Shown here piece after piece: positions 8,570 to 20,335 of a DNA stretch of 64,000 nucleotides; position 1 is the first letter of the stretch; every line of letters starts with the position of its first letter. Source of the stretch: Monoplex corrugatus (Eukaryota > Mollusca > Gastropoda > Littorinimorpha > Ranellidae); NCBI GenBank assembly GCA_030674185.1, contig CM060307.1, forward strand, positions 77,702,135-77,766,134. Reading direction: 5' to 3'. The position numbers were made by a program, and so were the translations under genes. A model generated the notes under the pieces. It was not told where the DNA came from and searched no databases. It saw nothing but the letters and a program-made list of their open reading frames with translations.

Positions 8570-9387
8570 GACAAAAATGTATTAGCATGTGTGTTTGTGA
8601 TAGAAATGTGTTAGCATGGTTTTCTCAGCTGTTTAGCCAGCTCATGGGTTTATGTGCAGGCTCAAGGCATGTGCCACGGTCACCATACATGTGACACCTG
8701 TGACGTTAGTGCTTATGGAATTCGTTCCAAACGCGGAGACATCATTTTGAGAAATTGAAACTGAAACTAAATCTCAGCTGTTTTTGGGTGGATCTTTACC
8801 AAATTTGGATTAAAGATCTAGACTGTTACAAAGTCGTGAATGCTTAAGTTTGGAAGTCATGTTCCCAAGGTCAAGATCACACAGGCCTAAAAGTGCTTAA
8901 AGTCTGCTTTTTTTTGTTGTTGTTGTTTTTTTGTTTTTTTTGTTTTGTTTTTTTGTTAAAGTGTGTTGGCGTTACTTTCTTGGGACCTTATTTTCACATT
9001 ATTTTTACAGTATTTACGTTCAGTGTTCACCTTTGTGAGAACATTGTTGTCCTCATTTCTTGTCAAGTTTTATTTCATCTTATGCTTCTTCAAGTCACAA
9101 TGACCTTGAGAAGTACAAAATCGGGATCTCCTGTAGTAATTTTTATGTAAAAAGGGAGACTGAATGGTTCGATCATCTTATTGTTTTCTTTTTGATTTTA
9201 ATGGGAGGAGGAGATATGGAAGTGGGTCTCTTTGTTAAAGACAAAAAAAAACTTTTCTTCATTCAGATGTTTTTCTGTTGAAGACAAGAAATCTTTATTG
9301 TTTTATAGTTATATTTTCAAGATTCCAGAAACTCATGCCATTTCAGTAGGCTTACTGGTTGGAGGAAGTTGTAAGTCTGAGCCAAGT

Positions 9388-9576
9388 TTAACCCTTTGAC
9401 TCCCGCTATCCACCAACCGCAAAAACTTAACTCTTTGACTCCCTCACCATATCCACCAGTTTCCAGTAGGAAGCTGGTGGGCAGGGTGAGTGAGTCAAAA
9501 TGTTAAATATTTGTATTGCTGGTATGGTTGACAATGCAGGATGCCGGTAGACAGTGTGCGGGCATCAAAGGGTTAA
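9388..9576. mobile_element. TTAA-bounded palindromic element, copy 1
   Basis: Begins TTAACCCTTTGACTCCCG and ends CAAAGGGTTAA. An inner, imperfect hairpin (caccagtttcc / aggaagctggtg) sits in the middle. Compare the copies at 27262, 31274, 42601 and 48112. Confidence 0.8.
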
Positions 9577-9726
9577 TGGCAACATATTGGCTGTTCAAAG
9601 GAGTGATATTGTCAGCGTATTGTGCATTTATCTTGAATTAATGATGCTGTTATTGTTGATGTCATCAGAAAAAAATTCTGAGTGATTAAACTGCATATGC
9701 ACTCTTTTATCTTTGTCCTTGCATGT

Positions 9727-9899
9727 TGTGTGTGTGTCTGTGTGTGTGTCTGTGTGTGTGTGTGTGAATATTCTTTAGCAGCTTCTCATGACACAACATG
9801 TACAAATGCATAGACAGAAACACACAAACACACACACACACACACACACATGCACACACACGCACACACATGCACACACACACACACGCACACACACAT
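9727..9899. repeat. TG then CA microsatellites
   Basis: A TG run (9727-9765) and, after a 60-bp spacer, a CA run (9829-9899) in inverted orientation. Confidence 0.85.
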
Positions 9900-10446
9900 G
9901 CCAGTTCAGCTAGACTGACCAGATAGAGCTAATTTGACAAACACTGAATTTCAACAGAAGAAGCTAGAAAACTGAAAAATCATTCAGTATGTTCATGCTA
10001 CACCCATGAATCTTTACCAGGTTTTTGCTGGATGAATGGAGGGGTAGATGATGTTTGATGGTAACTAGAAAAACAAACTGACACTAAGGCAGTAACTCAT
10101 CAGTGGTGATAGGCAAGAATAACAATTTTGTTCTAAACAGAATTTATCCTGAAGCCAATTCTGTTCTATCCACAATGGTGTAAAAGGATTCTATTTCATT
10201 TTCAAAAACAAGCCATGCTACTTTGTTCTGAATATTTTGTAGCTTGCAATATTGTTAAGAATGCAGACAATCTAAGAAAAAAAAATAACAGTAATTTGAT
10301 CTGAATGTCCGCAAAGACTAGCAATAACTCACCTGGTATTTAATCTTTTGTTGTGTAATTATGGTCTGAGTCATGTCGTGCTGCATGGTTGTCATGTATT
10401 TAGATAATCAATGTTCTTTTGAAATGATTTTTCCACATACATATAT

Positions 10447-10528
10447 ACATACACACACATGCATACACGCATGCATGCATACACACACACATATATAAAC
10501 ACACAAACACACACACACACACACATGC
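10447..10528. repeat. CA/CATA microsatellite
   Basis: Interrupted CA repeat with CATA and GCAT units. Confidence 0.8.
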
Positions 10529-10781
10529 AGATATGTGTATACACTTTGATGTAATCTTGATCAAGTTCTTTTTCTTTTTTCCTTTAATCAGTTTCATTTA
10601 TATAACTTATTTTACGCTGTCCTACTTTCTGTTGTTTTAATGAAAGTAGATTAGCAACAGCAGATATGTAAGTTGGCCTGAATGTAGACATGATTTAGTT
10701 ATGAAGAACGTTGATTATATACAGCATTAAAATAAACTGAAAAATCTATAAAAAAAAAAAAAAGCAACTTACACATGTGTG

Positions 10782-10787
<6 letters not shown>

Positions 10788-10826
<39 letters not shown>
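10788..10826. repeat. (CA)n microsatellite
   Basis: Nearly pure CA run of about 39 bp. Confidence 0.9.
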
Positions 10827-10834
<8 letters not shown>

Positions 10835-11096
10835 ACACCCCACCACCACCATCCCACTACTCCACCAGCACCACCAATGATCATGTGCACAGCACTGTGA
10901 GGCTGTCCTTTCTTTCTCCTTGCCAGGGAATGATGTGTTTTCCCACAGCCAGTTGTTGGTCAAACTAAATAAGCTTGAAAATGTATTTGGACTTTTGGAA
11001 AGGTGAAAAAAAAAATGGATTGCAGAGATTTGCCTCTGACAGGCGTACTTGATATTCAAGTAGCAAAATCGAGCACATTTGCAAACCATTAATTGA

Positions 11097-11600
11097 ATAA
11101 TAATAAAATTTATGACATTTCTAAGGCGCCATATCTTGATATAAGAATCAAACCAAAATGTGCACTCGCATCATTCACCAAAGCAATCCCCCAACTATGA
11201 CCAACATATGTAAACCGAGAAGGGAAGGACAGAAGGGGAATGGGGCAAAAGAGTGAGCATGTAAATGGGAGTATCCCTGCAGGACAAAAAGATATGTCTT
11301 CAAGCTAGATTTGAAGGAAGACAGAATTTGTGACTGTGGAATGGACTGTGGAAAATTGTTACAGTTGTATGAACTAGATAGAAAAAGAGCGGCAACTGAC
11401 TGTGGTACAGCTGTATTGAGGAATTTGTAAACAACTAGTATCCGAAGCAGAACAGAGAAGTCAGGCAGGGTGGCACATTTGGAGGTGGTCACAAAGAAAA
11501 ATAGGTGCAGTACCATTGATATACTTGTAGCGTAATGTATTGAATTTGTATGAAATTCTTTGAGAAATAGGCAGCCATTACGACAGAGCATAAAAAGGTA
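11097..11600 (-). mobile_element. degenerate L2-type LINE 3' end
   Basis: The minus-strand translation contains SVAALFLSSSYNCNNFPQSI and FKSSLKTYLF, a worn form of the C-terminal WN.LP...FK.ALKTHLF motif of L2/CR1 LINEs. The 3' end shows the family's GCGCC...AAAT(TTATTA) tail near 11097-11135. Many stops; not functional. Confidence 0.6.
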
Positions 11601-12111
11601 TGAAGATTTACAATAAAAGGAATAACTGTAACAGGCTCATTTCAATTAAAGAAGTGTTAGAGGAAAAAAAAAAGCACAACAGCAAATGAATGGTTATCTA
11701 TTTTGGTTGATAAAACAGACAAACAAAAACCTTTTCAGAGAGAGTTAAAAATGACTTGAAATGAATCAAATGGAGTGAACGAGAAGCTGTTAAACTTTTG
11801 ATTGTCATCCACCCACCATCGTTCTGCATTGTCATGATAGCAAAGCATAAAGCTAAGTTTTTCACTTGCATCCTACCCACCACAACCATCATGAAATTAC
11901 TATTGTTTCCTGATCAAAAGAGGAGCAGCACTTATGGAAAGCGCCATCATAGGTGACAGTGGAGAAGAACATGAGAGATGTAGAGAAAGGTGAAATGGGA
12001 AGAAGAGGAAGAAAGACTAAGGAAGAAACGATATATGGACAGTGTGTATTTGGATTTTACTTTAAATTGAACTAGTGCTTTTATTCTAGTTATCAGCCAC
12101 TATCTTTTGTA

Positions 12112-12257
12112 GACCAATGAAACATGAAGCTTACATCACCAAAATTGACAGAAATATTAAGCTGGGCAGCAAACATGCTAGTTCTTGATGTTGCAGACTG
12201 GAATTAAACCCGAGATCTTGAGGACTTGCTCTATCAAAAGTTAAACCAACCAGCCTG
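12112..12257 (-). mobile_element. tRNA-derived SINE, head half
   Basis: On the minus strand the right end starts with a tRNA-like head (caggctggttggttt... and ctcaagatctc...tttaattcc). It continues into the common body (gctgcccagcttaatatttctgtc). It lacks the tail part of the family. Confidence 0.65.
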
Positions 12258-12647
12258 CATTGAATTAATTAATAATGAGATGAAGACACAAAATTATGAT
12301 AATAACAGTTGTGACAATATGTTCCAGTTTGAAAACAGATATTTGTCATGTGTCTATTTTTTGTCCCCAACCACAACAAAATTATTTTATAAAGTGTCTA
12401 GTCTATTGTTGGTAGTGCTACCAAACTGAACAGACATTCATAAGCACATTAACATTACAGATGTTAACATTAAATCATTGTTCAAAATTGAATTTTTTTT
12501 TTCTTTATAGTATTATACATTTTATTTTCAACATTGTACTGACAGTATTATATTGATGATAAGCGCAGTTGAACTCCATGGCCACAGTGATCCATAGATA
12601 TAATTCTGTCACTTATAATTATTTGATTATAAAGTGTATTTTCAGAT

Positions 12648-12649
<2 letters not shown>

Positions 12650-12687
<38 letters not shown>

Positions 12688-12692
12688 TGTGT
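12650..12692. repeat. (TG)n microsatellite
   Basis: TG run of about 40 bp next to a SINE tail; a second TG run follows at 12826-12855. Confidence 0.85.
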
Positions 12693-12696
12693 GAGT

Positions 12697-12824
12697 GTGA
12701 AGGCCCAGCACATAGGGTTTTGTGCAGGCTCAGGAAATCTGTCAGATAATTGCTGGCGGATTGGGGTGCAGTGCATATGGAACTGTCCGAATACGGTGAA
12801 TCATGCTTGAAAAAACTCCAATAA
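12697..12824 (+). mobile_element. tRNA-derived SINE, tail half
   Basis: Contains the family's tail block: cagcacatagggttttgtgc, aggctcag, ctgtcagataattgctggc, gcatatggaactgtcc. It matches 58630-58765 on the same strand and the reverse complement of the 25735, 32765, 49793 and 56290 copies. The head is missing. Confidence 0.7.
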
Positions 12825-13774
12825 GTGTGTGTGTGTGTGTGTTGTGTGTGTGTGAAAGACATTTGTTATTGATACATTTTCTTTCTATTATATATATATT
12901 TTTTTTTTTGTAGATTGTGTGTTTATGTCTGATTTCATGTTGTGATCTATTGGTTTTATTTTTTTTAGGAAATGGCTATGTTTATATGGCATTAATGTAT
13001 GTATCCAACTTTATTTTAATATGTAAAATGCATAAAGCATACTGTGACATGGTCTGTTGTGTTGTACAAATTGAGTTATGATGATTATTATTATTACCAT
13101 TATTATTACTATCAAGATTAGCATTATAATATTATGTGCCTAATAAGAAGTGACTGGCGCGGGTTGCATTTTCAATTAGAAATCTCTTCCTCTGATTTTT
13201 TCCCCACTATTTTATCTCTGAAACAGCAACAATGGGTGAACTGTTTAAATCAGTATTTCTGCATTTGGATCAGTGTAGTTTTGAGATGAGGAAATAATCT
13301 TGTAATACTTTTGTACAAAGTCATGAAACTGCGTTGTCTGTTCGTTCAAAATCACAGGACCGGGGCTTGCATTTTATGGCCAGCTCACAGTGTTGCCTTC
13401 TTTATTTGTAGGACCGTTTTCACTAACAGGACATACTGCACCACAGTCACAGATTAGGATGTCGGTGGCTGCACCCATAGAAATGTCCTTGACCGCATCT
13501 CTTGCCTTGACCTGGCCCAAATTGGCTCGACTTCACCTAGTCAGCGTATGCAATGGTAGAGTTGGAACAGACAGCACACAAGCTTGCGTCAGCAAAAAAT
13601 TGCACGACAAATCTTGTAAACAGTTCAGTGCATGAAAACAGGAAACAATTATTGTTTCCCTTGTTTATTGGCAAAACCTATTGAACCAACTGAATGCACA
13701 CGTTATGCGCTAGATCGTCGCGTGCCTGGGCTATTGCTGTGTTGATAACAATAATTTTACCCCTTGCCAAGCGT

Positions 13775-13857
13775 AGTACGGTGGCCGAGTGGTTAAGGCG
13801 TTGGACTTAAGATCCAATGGATTTATATCCGCGTGGGTTCGAACCCCACCCGTACTA
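13775..13857 (+). tRNA. tRNA-Leu (anticodon TAA)
   Basis: A complete cloverleaf. The 7-bp acceptor stem is agtacgg/ccgtact with discriminator A. The D arm is gccgagtggttaaggc. The anticodon stem ttgga/tccaa encloses the loop cttaaga, anticodon TAA. There is a long class II variable arm (tggatttatatccgc) and a T arm gtggg-ttcgaac-cccac. Internal A box tggccgagtgg and B box ggttcgaaccc are intact, and a T run at 13860-13867 can end Pol III transcription. There is no intron. All stems pair, so it looks functional and not like a SINE head. Confidence 0.95.
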
Positions 13858-13859
13858 GT

Positions 13860-13867
13860 ATTTTTTT
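13860..13867 (+). terminator. Pol III oligo(T) terminator
   Basis: A run of T directly after the tRNA-Leu discriminator base. Confidence 0.7.
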
Positions 13868-14108
13868 TCTTTTTCTCCTCTTTTTTGTTTTTGTTTTTTT
13901 GCGTACCTCCAGATTGTAGTTTGTAAAAACAGTTGTCATGATTTACAGATTGTACATATCTTTCAGTTTTCTTTCCCTAACTTTTTTGTTGTGGGTAGTA
14001 CACAACCAAAACCATCTATTCAATCTACTATGATTTCCTTCTCAAAGTGCTTCTTCTACTTTCCAACTTTGGCAACTTCTTCAACAAATTCTGTTTTTGC
14101 AGTCATGA

Positions 14109-14801
14109 GGATCATCATCACGTGCCCTGCCGCATGGCGTTGGTGATCATGGCCCTTCATACAAATCTATCCCTTATCGCTGCAAGTACATCTCCCACCC
14201 TCTCTGTCCTCAGCCATTCTGCAAGTCTGTCCAGTATTTTCTCCCTGGGTCTACATGGTGTTCTCTTTCTCTCCAGCTTTCCTGTTGTGACAAGGTGCTC
14301 TAATCTTTCATGCATCATAAAATGTCCTATGAAAGTTGCTTGTCTTTTCCTAATCTTCTTTATTGATGTTCTTCTTCTGTCTGCCTCCTTCAGGACTGTC
14401 TCAATTGTTTTCTCTGCTGTCCATGGAACTCAGTCTTCTTGCTATTTAGCTCCAGTCCTTTATTTCTATTTCTATTATATTCACGACATTTTGTAGGTCT
14501 TTTTCATTTTCTGCAATTAGCACGGTGTCATCTGCGTAACAAACCTTTATCCCAGAGCTTTCTTTTAGGTTCCTCATGATGGTTTCTGTGTAAAGTGAAA
14601 ACAAATCTGGTGAAAGACCACAACCCTGCCTGACCCCTCTTTTCATATTTTGGAGAGAGCTTACATCGTTTTCTATTCTCATTGCTGCTGTTTGTTCCTT
14701 ATGTATATTTCTGATTAATCTTAGATCTTTTCCATCAACATTGAGCCTTTCTAGTTGGTTGATCATTTTTTGTGTGTCTTACTCAATTAAAAGCCTTGGT
14801 A
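14109..14801 (-). mobile_element. RTE-clade LINE copy B, 3' part
   Basis: Minus-strand translation gives reverse transcriptase motifs (LERLNVDGKDLRLIRN, KRGVRQGCGLSPDLFSLY, YADDTVLIAENE). The C-terminal and 3' region run down to an ATC-repeat tail at 14109-14122. At 14801 the similarity to copy A breaks off within 'aaagccttggtat' and resumes at 17520, so copy A sits inside it. Stops and frameshifts make it dead. Confidence 0.85.
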
Positions 14802-17519
14802 TAATCATCATCATCATCATCATCAGGTGCCCTGCCGCATGGCGTTGGCGACCATGGACTTCCAACCATCTCTATCTCTCGTTGCCCCCAGCATCTCCTC
14901 CACCCTCCTCATCCCCAGCCACTCTGCAAGTACGTCCAGCATTCTCTCCCTGGTCTACCTGGTGCTCTCTTTCCCTCCAGCTTTCCCATTGTGACCAGGT
15001 GCTCCAAATCCCCCTTCCTCATAAAATGGCCTATAAATGTTGCTTGTCTTTTCCTAATCTTCCTTATGAGTGATCTACTTGTGTCTGCCTCCATCAAGAC
15101 TGTCTCATTTGTTTTCTTTGCTGTCCATGGAACTCTCAACATTCTTCTGAGAAACCACATCTCGGCTGCCTCGATCCTGCTCTGGCTTTGCTTGCTGACT
15201 GTCCACGCCTTGCATCCGTACAACAGTATTGGTTCTATATAACATTCAAGGACTCTCTTTCTGGTGTTAATTGATAGGCATTTGTTGGTAAGAATGCTTG
15301 TCATCTTCTTGAATGCTGTTTTGGCTTGGCTGATTCTGCCAGCTATTTCCGATGTGCATCTGCCGTCTGATGAAATGACCGTTCCCAGGCATTTGAACTT
15401 ATTAACCTGTGTCAAGGTTGTGCCATTTGCTGTTATTTTGCATGAGGGGATTTCATGTTTTTTACTGATCACCATGACTCCAATCTTCCTGCTGTTTAGT
15501 TCCAACCCCTTACCTTTGCTTTCTGTTTCTAGTATATTCACAAGGTTTTGTAGGTCCCTTTCATTTTCTGCAATTAGCACGTGTCATCTGCGTACCGAAT
15601 ATTGTTTATCATTTTCCCTCCAACCTTTAATCCAGGGTCTTCTTCTAGGTTTCTCGTGATGTTTTCGCTATATAGTGAAAACAGGTCTGGTGACAAAACA
15701 CAACCCTGTCTGACTCCTCTTTTGATGTTTTGAAAAGAGCTTATATTGTTTTCTATTCTCATTGCAGCTGTTTGTTCCCAGTACATATTCCTGATTATTC
15801 GTAGATCTTTTCCATCGACATTGAGTCTCTCCAGTTGGTTGATCAATTCATCATGTCGTACCCGATCGAAAGCCTTGGTATAGTCAACAAAGCATAAATA
15901 CAAATCCTTATTCATCTCAATTGACCTCTCTATGGTAGTTCTTAGGATGTATGTGGCATTAATAGTTCCTTTCCCCTCCACAAATCCACACTGTTCTTCT
16001 GCTATTTCTCTTTTGATTCTATTCCTTGTCCTCATCATGATTATTCTTAACAGGATTTTTGTTACATGACTCATCAAACTGATTGTGCGATGGAGTTCGC
16101 TTTCTATAGCCCCTGTTTTCTTTGGAAGTGCAATGAAAATTGATTTTGACATATCTTTGGGGATTTTTGCCAGTGTCATAAATTTCATTTAGGAGGACTG
16201 TTATTTTTTCTATGCCAAATTCCTCCAGGGCTTCAATCATCTCTGTAGTAATGTTGTCTGGTCCTGGGGCTTTTCCTGGTTTCATCTTTTTCAGTGCTGC
16301 TCTAACTTCATCTTTCAATATGGGTGGTCCTTCAAAGTTCTTTTTTATAATGTGTTCTTCGTTTCTGTCATCCTCAAAAAGGTCTTTAATGTACTCTCCC
16401 CATCTGTCTAATATTTTGTCTTTTTCCATGATAAAAAATTAAGCAATTTTTTCGATTTTAAGCAACCAGTTGATGTGCATGTATTTTTCCTGTGGACAAT
16501 TTCTTCAATTCGTCTGTACATACCCTGAGGATCCATTTTGTGTCGTTCTTCTATCTCTCTGCATTTTGTGTTCAGCCAAGCTTCCTTAGCTTCTTTGCAC
16601 CTATACCTGATTTCTTTGTTTATTTTCCTGTATATCTCCTCATTTCTCTTTGCCTTCCTCCTTTCCTCCATCAGGCCCAAAATTTCATTAGTCATCCAGC
16701 TCTTTTTTGCTTTTCTATTTGCCTTATGGATTTCTTCACAAGCTTCATTTATAGAACTTCTCAACTTTGTCCATTGTTCCTCACTGTCACCAACGTCTTC
16801 CAGAGCACTGAATTTGTTTTGAATGTGTACATTAAATTTTTGACGTATCTTTTCATCTGACTTTAATTAGAGTCCAAGGTTTAGTTTGATGTTGCTTTTG
16901 GTCCATTTCCTTTTCCTCAATTTCAGCCTGAACCTTCCCACTACAGGATTGTGGTCACTGTTGCAGTCTGCGCCTGGTAATGTTTTTGCTGACAGTAAAG
17001 AATTTCTAAATCTTTTGTTGATCAGGATGTAGTCAATTTGATTTTTGGTATTATCTCCTAGACTCATCCAAGTCCATTTTCTTCTGTTAGGCTGCTCAAA
17101 CCAGGTGTTTCCTACTATGAACTCATTCATCTGTGCCCATTCTACAAGCTTCCCCCCTCTTTCATTTTGTGTGCCAAGGCCATGAGGTCCAACTATATCC
17201 TCCACCCTATCTTGTCCCACTTCAGCATTAAAATCTCCCATTATGACTGTAACTTCTTGTGATTTACATTGGACCTTGGCCATCTGTAAAACTTCGTAGA
17301 AGTTGTCGATGTCTTTCTGAGTACTTGCGGATGTTGGTGCATACACCTGTATGATGTTGATATCAAAAGGTTTGCCTCCGAATTTGACCAGTAAAACTCT
17401 GTCGGACACTGCCCAGTTTCCCTTAACTGCTTTTGATTTGTCTTTGTCCATTATGATGCCTACTCCTCTTTCATGTGAATTATCACCAGAGTATATCACT
17501 GTATATTCCCCTGATGTTA
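14802..17519 (-). mobile_element. RTE-clade LINE copy A, inserted in copy B
   Basis: Reading on the minus strand: apurinic-type endonuclease (16867-17526: INIIQVYAPT, GDFNAEVGQD, NQIDYILIN, GADCNSDHNPV), then RT (FVDYTKAFDRVRHDELI, KRGVRQGCVLSPDLFSLY, RYADDT), then the C-terminal region (ILLYGCKAWTV, FLRRMLRVPWTAKKTNE, GKRAPGRPGRE). A (ATG/ATC)n tail lies at 14803-14825. This is the RTE/BovB-type arrangement. The first part of the endonuclease is missing (5' truncation), and at least three frameshifts separate the frames. Confidence 0.88.
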
Positions 17520-17950
17520 TCAACAAATCATAAATGTAAATCCTTATTCAACTTGTCTGACTCTCTATGATAATTCGTAGGATGTATATGGCATTAATAG
17601 TTCCTTTCCCTTCGACAAATTCACAATGTTCTTCTACTATTTTTCTTTTGATTCTGTTCCTTGTCCTCATCATTATAAGTCTTGATGGAATTTTTGTTAC
17701 ATGAATCATCAAGCTGATTGTGTGATGGAGTTCGCATTCTATAGCCCTGCTTTCTTTGGAAGTGCAATGAAAACTGATTTTGATATATCTTTGGGGATTT
17801 TTCCAGGTGTCATAAATTTCAGTTTAGGAGGAATGTTATTTTTTCCACTAGGGCCTCAATCATTTGTGTAGTAATATTGTCTGGTTCTGGGGCTTTCCCC
17901 GGTTTTATCTTTTTCAATGCTGCTCTCACTTCATCTTTCATTAATTCCTG
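17520..17950 (-). mobile_element. RTE-clade LINE copy B, 5' part
   Basis: The sequence resumes copy B exactly where 14801 left it (…tcaacaaatcataaatgtaaatcc). It encodes EVRAALKKIKPGKAPEPDN and the start of RT on the minus strand. At about 17950 it passes into a different repeat (17958-18042), which marks its 5' truncation. Confidence 0.8.
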
Positions 17951-17957
17951 AGGATGG

Positions 17958-18042
17958 ACAGTTATAATCCTTGCATGTTGGTGGGCAAGTGGTGGCTGTG
18001 CGTTGTGTTCTTTGGGAGTGAGTTTCTGTGAAGTGGTTGTGT
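17958..18042. repeat. 85-bp dispersed repeat, copy 1
   Basis: From 'ataatccttgcatgttggtg' to 'gagtttctgt' it is almost identical to 20262-20335. Its identity is unknown. It abuts the 5' end of RTE copy B, and the LINE frame stays open through it. Confidence 0.75.
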
Positions 18043-19754
18043 GGGGTGTTAGTATGTCAGTTTGTTTTGAGGAGGAAGGCGAGATGTGGATGAGGGATGG
18101 GGTGGGGGCAGGGTGGCTGGACGTGGTTTCAACCGCTTCCACCGGATTTCTTTTAACAGTGCAAATGGAGCTCTATATTCACTACAATGTAGCCTAGGTC
18201 AAGCTGTTCCAGTATCAGACTGATATCAAGATAAACGTAAAATCTTGGTATAATCTAGGTATGACATCAACACATCGTTTGCGCACATGGCCTATGTGCA
18301 AGCTTATGGCATATGATGTGATAATTTTTTTTGGGGTGGGTGGGGAGATCTTCATCACATTTTAACATCAATGCATTTAGGATTTGTTTACTTAACATTA
18401 CGTTTTAAAAAAACATACTGTACTCACGAGCGCAAAATACTCTGTAGTAATTTGCCTGGCCATTGAGAGATGCTCGAGCACCTGATAACCTGCGAATATC
18501 TCATTTCCAAGAGATAAGCAGACATACGTATTTGTCACTTCAGTGTGTATAATGGAATTTATTCCAGTGTGGAGATGCCATCCTCGTCAGTTTGAGAAGC
18601 TGACAGTGAAGCTGTTCATTGTACTTCTTTAGTTAGTTGTTCGTCTGCATGCACCTTATCCTCTGTCATGCTGTACACACTATTATGTTTTGTTTGTTTT
18701 TCTTTTTTAAGATTGCAAACTTTGCACCTTACAACAATAACATACCAGCATCATTCCCAAAAGGTGTGCTGGACAAGATAATGCAATACAACTGATAGTC
18801 TGCAACCAACAGCAAGGTGTTCATGGACACCTGGTGAAAGGCTATTATAGAAACATCAATTTCTTGTAAGTGCTACGATAGACATCCATTTACAACCTAG
18901 CTCTCAGAAAATCTGATGACTGTTTGCCTATCTAATGACTTTTGAGGCTCGACTGCACACCAAGAGGACTTGCGATCATGTGACGATACAATACAGCCTC
19001 CACAGCTGAACTTAGCTCAACTAAATAATAGTGATTATGAGGACAATTTCTACAGTGCCAATCTTATCTACAGACTACTGGGTGCTTTACAGATAAGCAC
19101 ATACAGGTCGAACACACACACAGACACACACATTTGTGCACACACCCCCACCACCAAACACACAAATGACCAACACATTCTCACACAAACAACACATACA
19201 CCACACATGCATACACACACATGCGTGGCAGACACCCGCGCATGCATGCATGCAAATACATGGATGAGGACAGCAAAAGACTGCCAATCACCTATGTTCA
19301 TAAATGTGCAAAACACACAGATGACAGGCAGCAATTTAATATTTTTAGGTACAGTTCAGCAACTGTCTTTTACAGAGATAAGTTTTTAATGCGGACTTGA
19401 AACCTAGAAGGAAAGAGCATGCTGTAGATTGAAGGAGAGAGTTCCAGGTTGCTGCAGCAGAATGAGAGAATTTCCTGTAGCATGCTCCAAGAGAACTGAT
19501 GACTGATGCCATTTTGGCACTTTGAATCTACAACTCCTGCAACATTGGAATACTTCAAACATGAAAACCTAACAAAACGTTTAGAGAAAGAGTGGTTTAC
19601 CTGCCTTGAATGACCAAATGAACAAACTGCCCATTCAATGCACTCAAAACACTTAAACTGAGAAAAGCAATCTTTTTGAAATCCTTCCCCCTCATCCAGC
19701 TGAGACTGACTGAACGAAGAAGTTTCAAAATGTCACCTGCATATGTGCAGAAAT
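18043..19754. other. intergenic, mostly unassigned
   Basis: No coding region recognised. It holds a purine/TG-rich patch (18043-18130), an interrupted CA tract (19112-19260) and a worn L2 3' end (19372-19500). Confidence 0.5.
19372..19500 (-). mobile_element. worn L2-type LINE 3' end
   Basis: The stretch 'aaagagcatgct...gagagagttccaggttgctgcagcag' corresponds to the conserved 'gagttccagat..tgggggctgcgaagg' segment of the L2 copy at 37855-37890 and to the 11336 copy. Very diverged. Confidence 0.4.
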
Positions 19755-19980
19755 GCCCATTCTTGTACAGTCTCCTTAGAAATGCTTTTATTCTGATACT
19801 GTGCAAACTGAGCATGTCCACAATATCCATTGTTGTTGTTCTTGTAAAATCTCCTCAGAAGTGCTTTTATTCTGATACTGTGCAAGCTGAGCATATACAG
19901 AATATCCATTGGTGACATTCTTGTACAGTCTCCTCAGAAGTGCTTTTAATCTGATACTGTGCAAGCTGAGCTATTTGATG
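19755..19980. repeat. 79-bp tandem repeat, three units
   Basis: Units start at 19761, 19840 and 19919 (ttgtacagtctcc...gcttttattctgatactgtgcaa.ctgagca). The spacing of the starts is 79 bp each time. Units differ by a few substitutions. Confidence 0.9.
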
Positions 19981-20261
19981 GCACATGTTTTAATCTGCTT
20001 GCTTACAGTAATTCTAAAGTTGAGCCATATCCATTTAAATACTGGGCTATATCCATGTAAAGTATATTCAGATTCCTTGTGCAGCCTCATCAATGAATAG
20101 TTGTAATATCTGTGGAGATCTATTGTTGTTTATGACACTAAATCTGGTGACAGGAATTTAAGCACGAACAGCATGGAAACTGTGTTATTATATATCTGCA
20201 GGAAATCTCATACTTATTCCTTGATATACAACTGCAGAATCGTCCAGCTTTGACTCCACCA

Positions 20262-20335
20262 TAATCCTTGCATGTTGGTGGGCAAGTGGTGGCTGTGCGT
20301 TGTGTTCTTTGGGAGTGAGTTTCTGTTAAGTGGTT
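20262..20335. repeat. 85-bp dispersed repeat, copy 2
   Basis: Near-identical to 17958-18042 in the same orientation, without a LINE next to it. Confidence 0.75.

Larger units (their letters stand above)
8271..13774. other. intergenic region, repeats only
   Basis: Between the UPF0047 stop and the tRNA gene I find no host coding region. It contains TG/CA microsatellites (8479-8569, 9727-9765, 9829-9899, 10447-10528, 10788-10826), a TTAA palindromic element (9388-9576), a degenerate L2 3' end (11097-11600) and SINE copies (12112-12257, 12697-12824). Confidence 0.7.

Noticed and set aside
13390..13635. 81-residue frame before the tRNA gene
   Set aside because: No domain, no splice context and ordinary composition for non-coding sequence.
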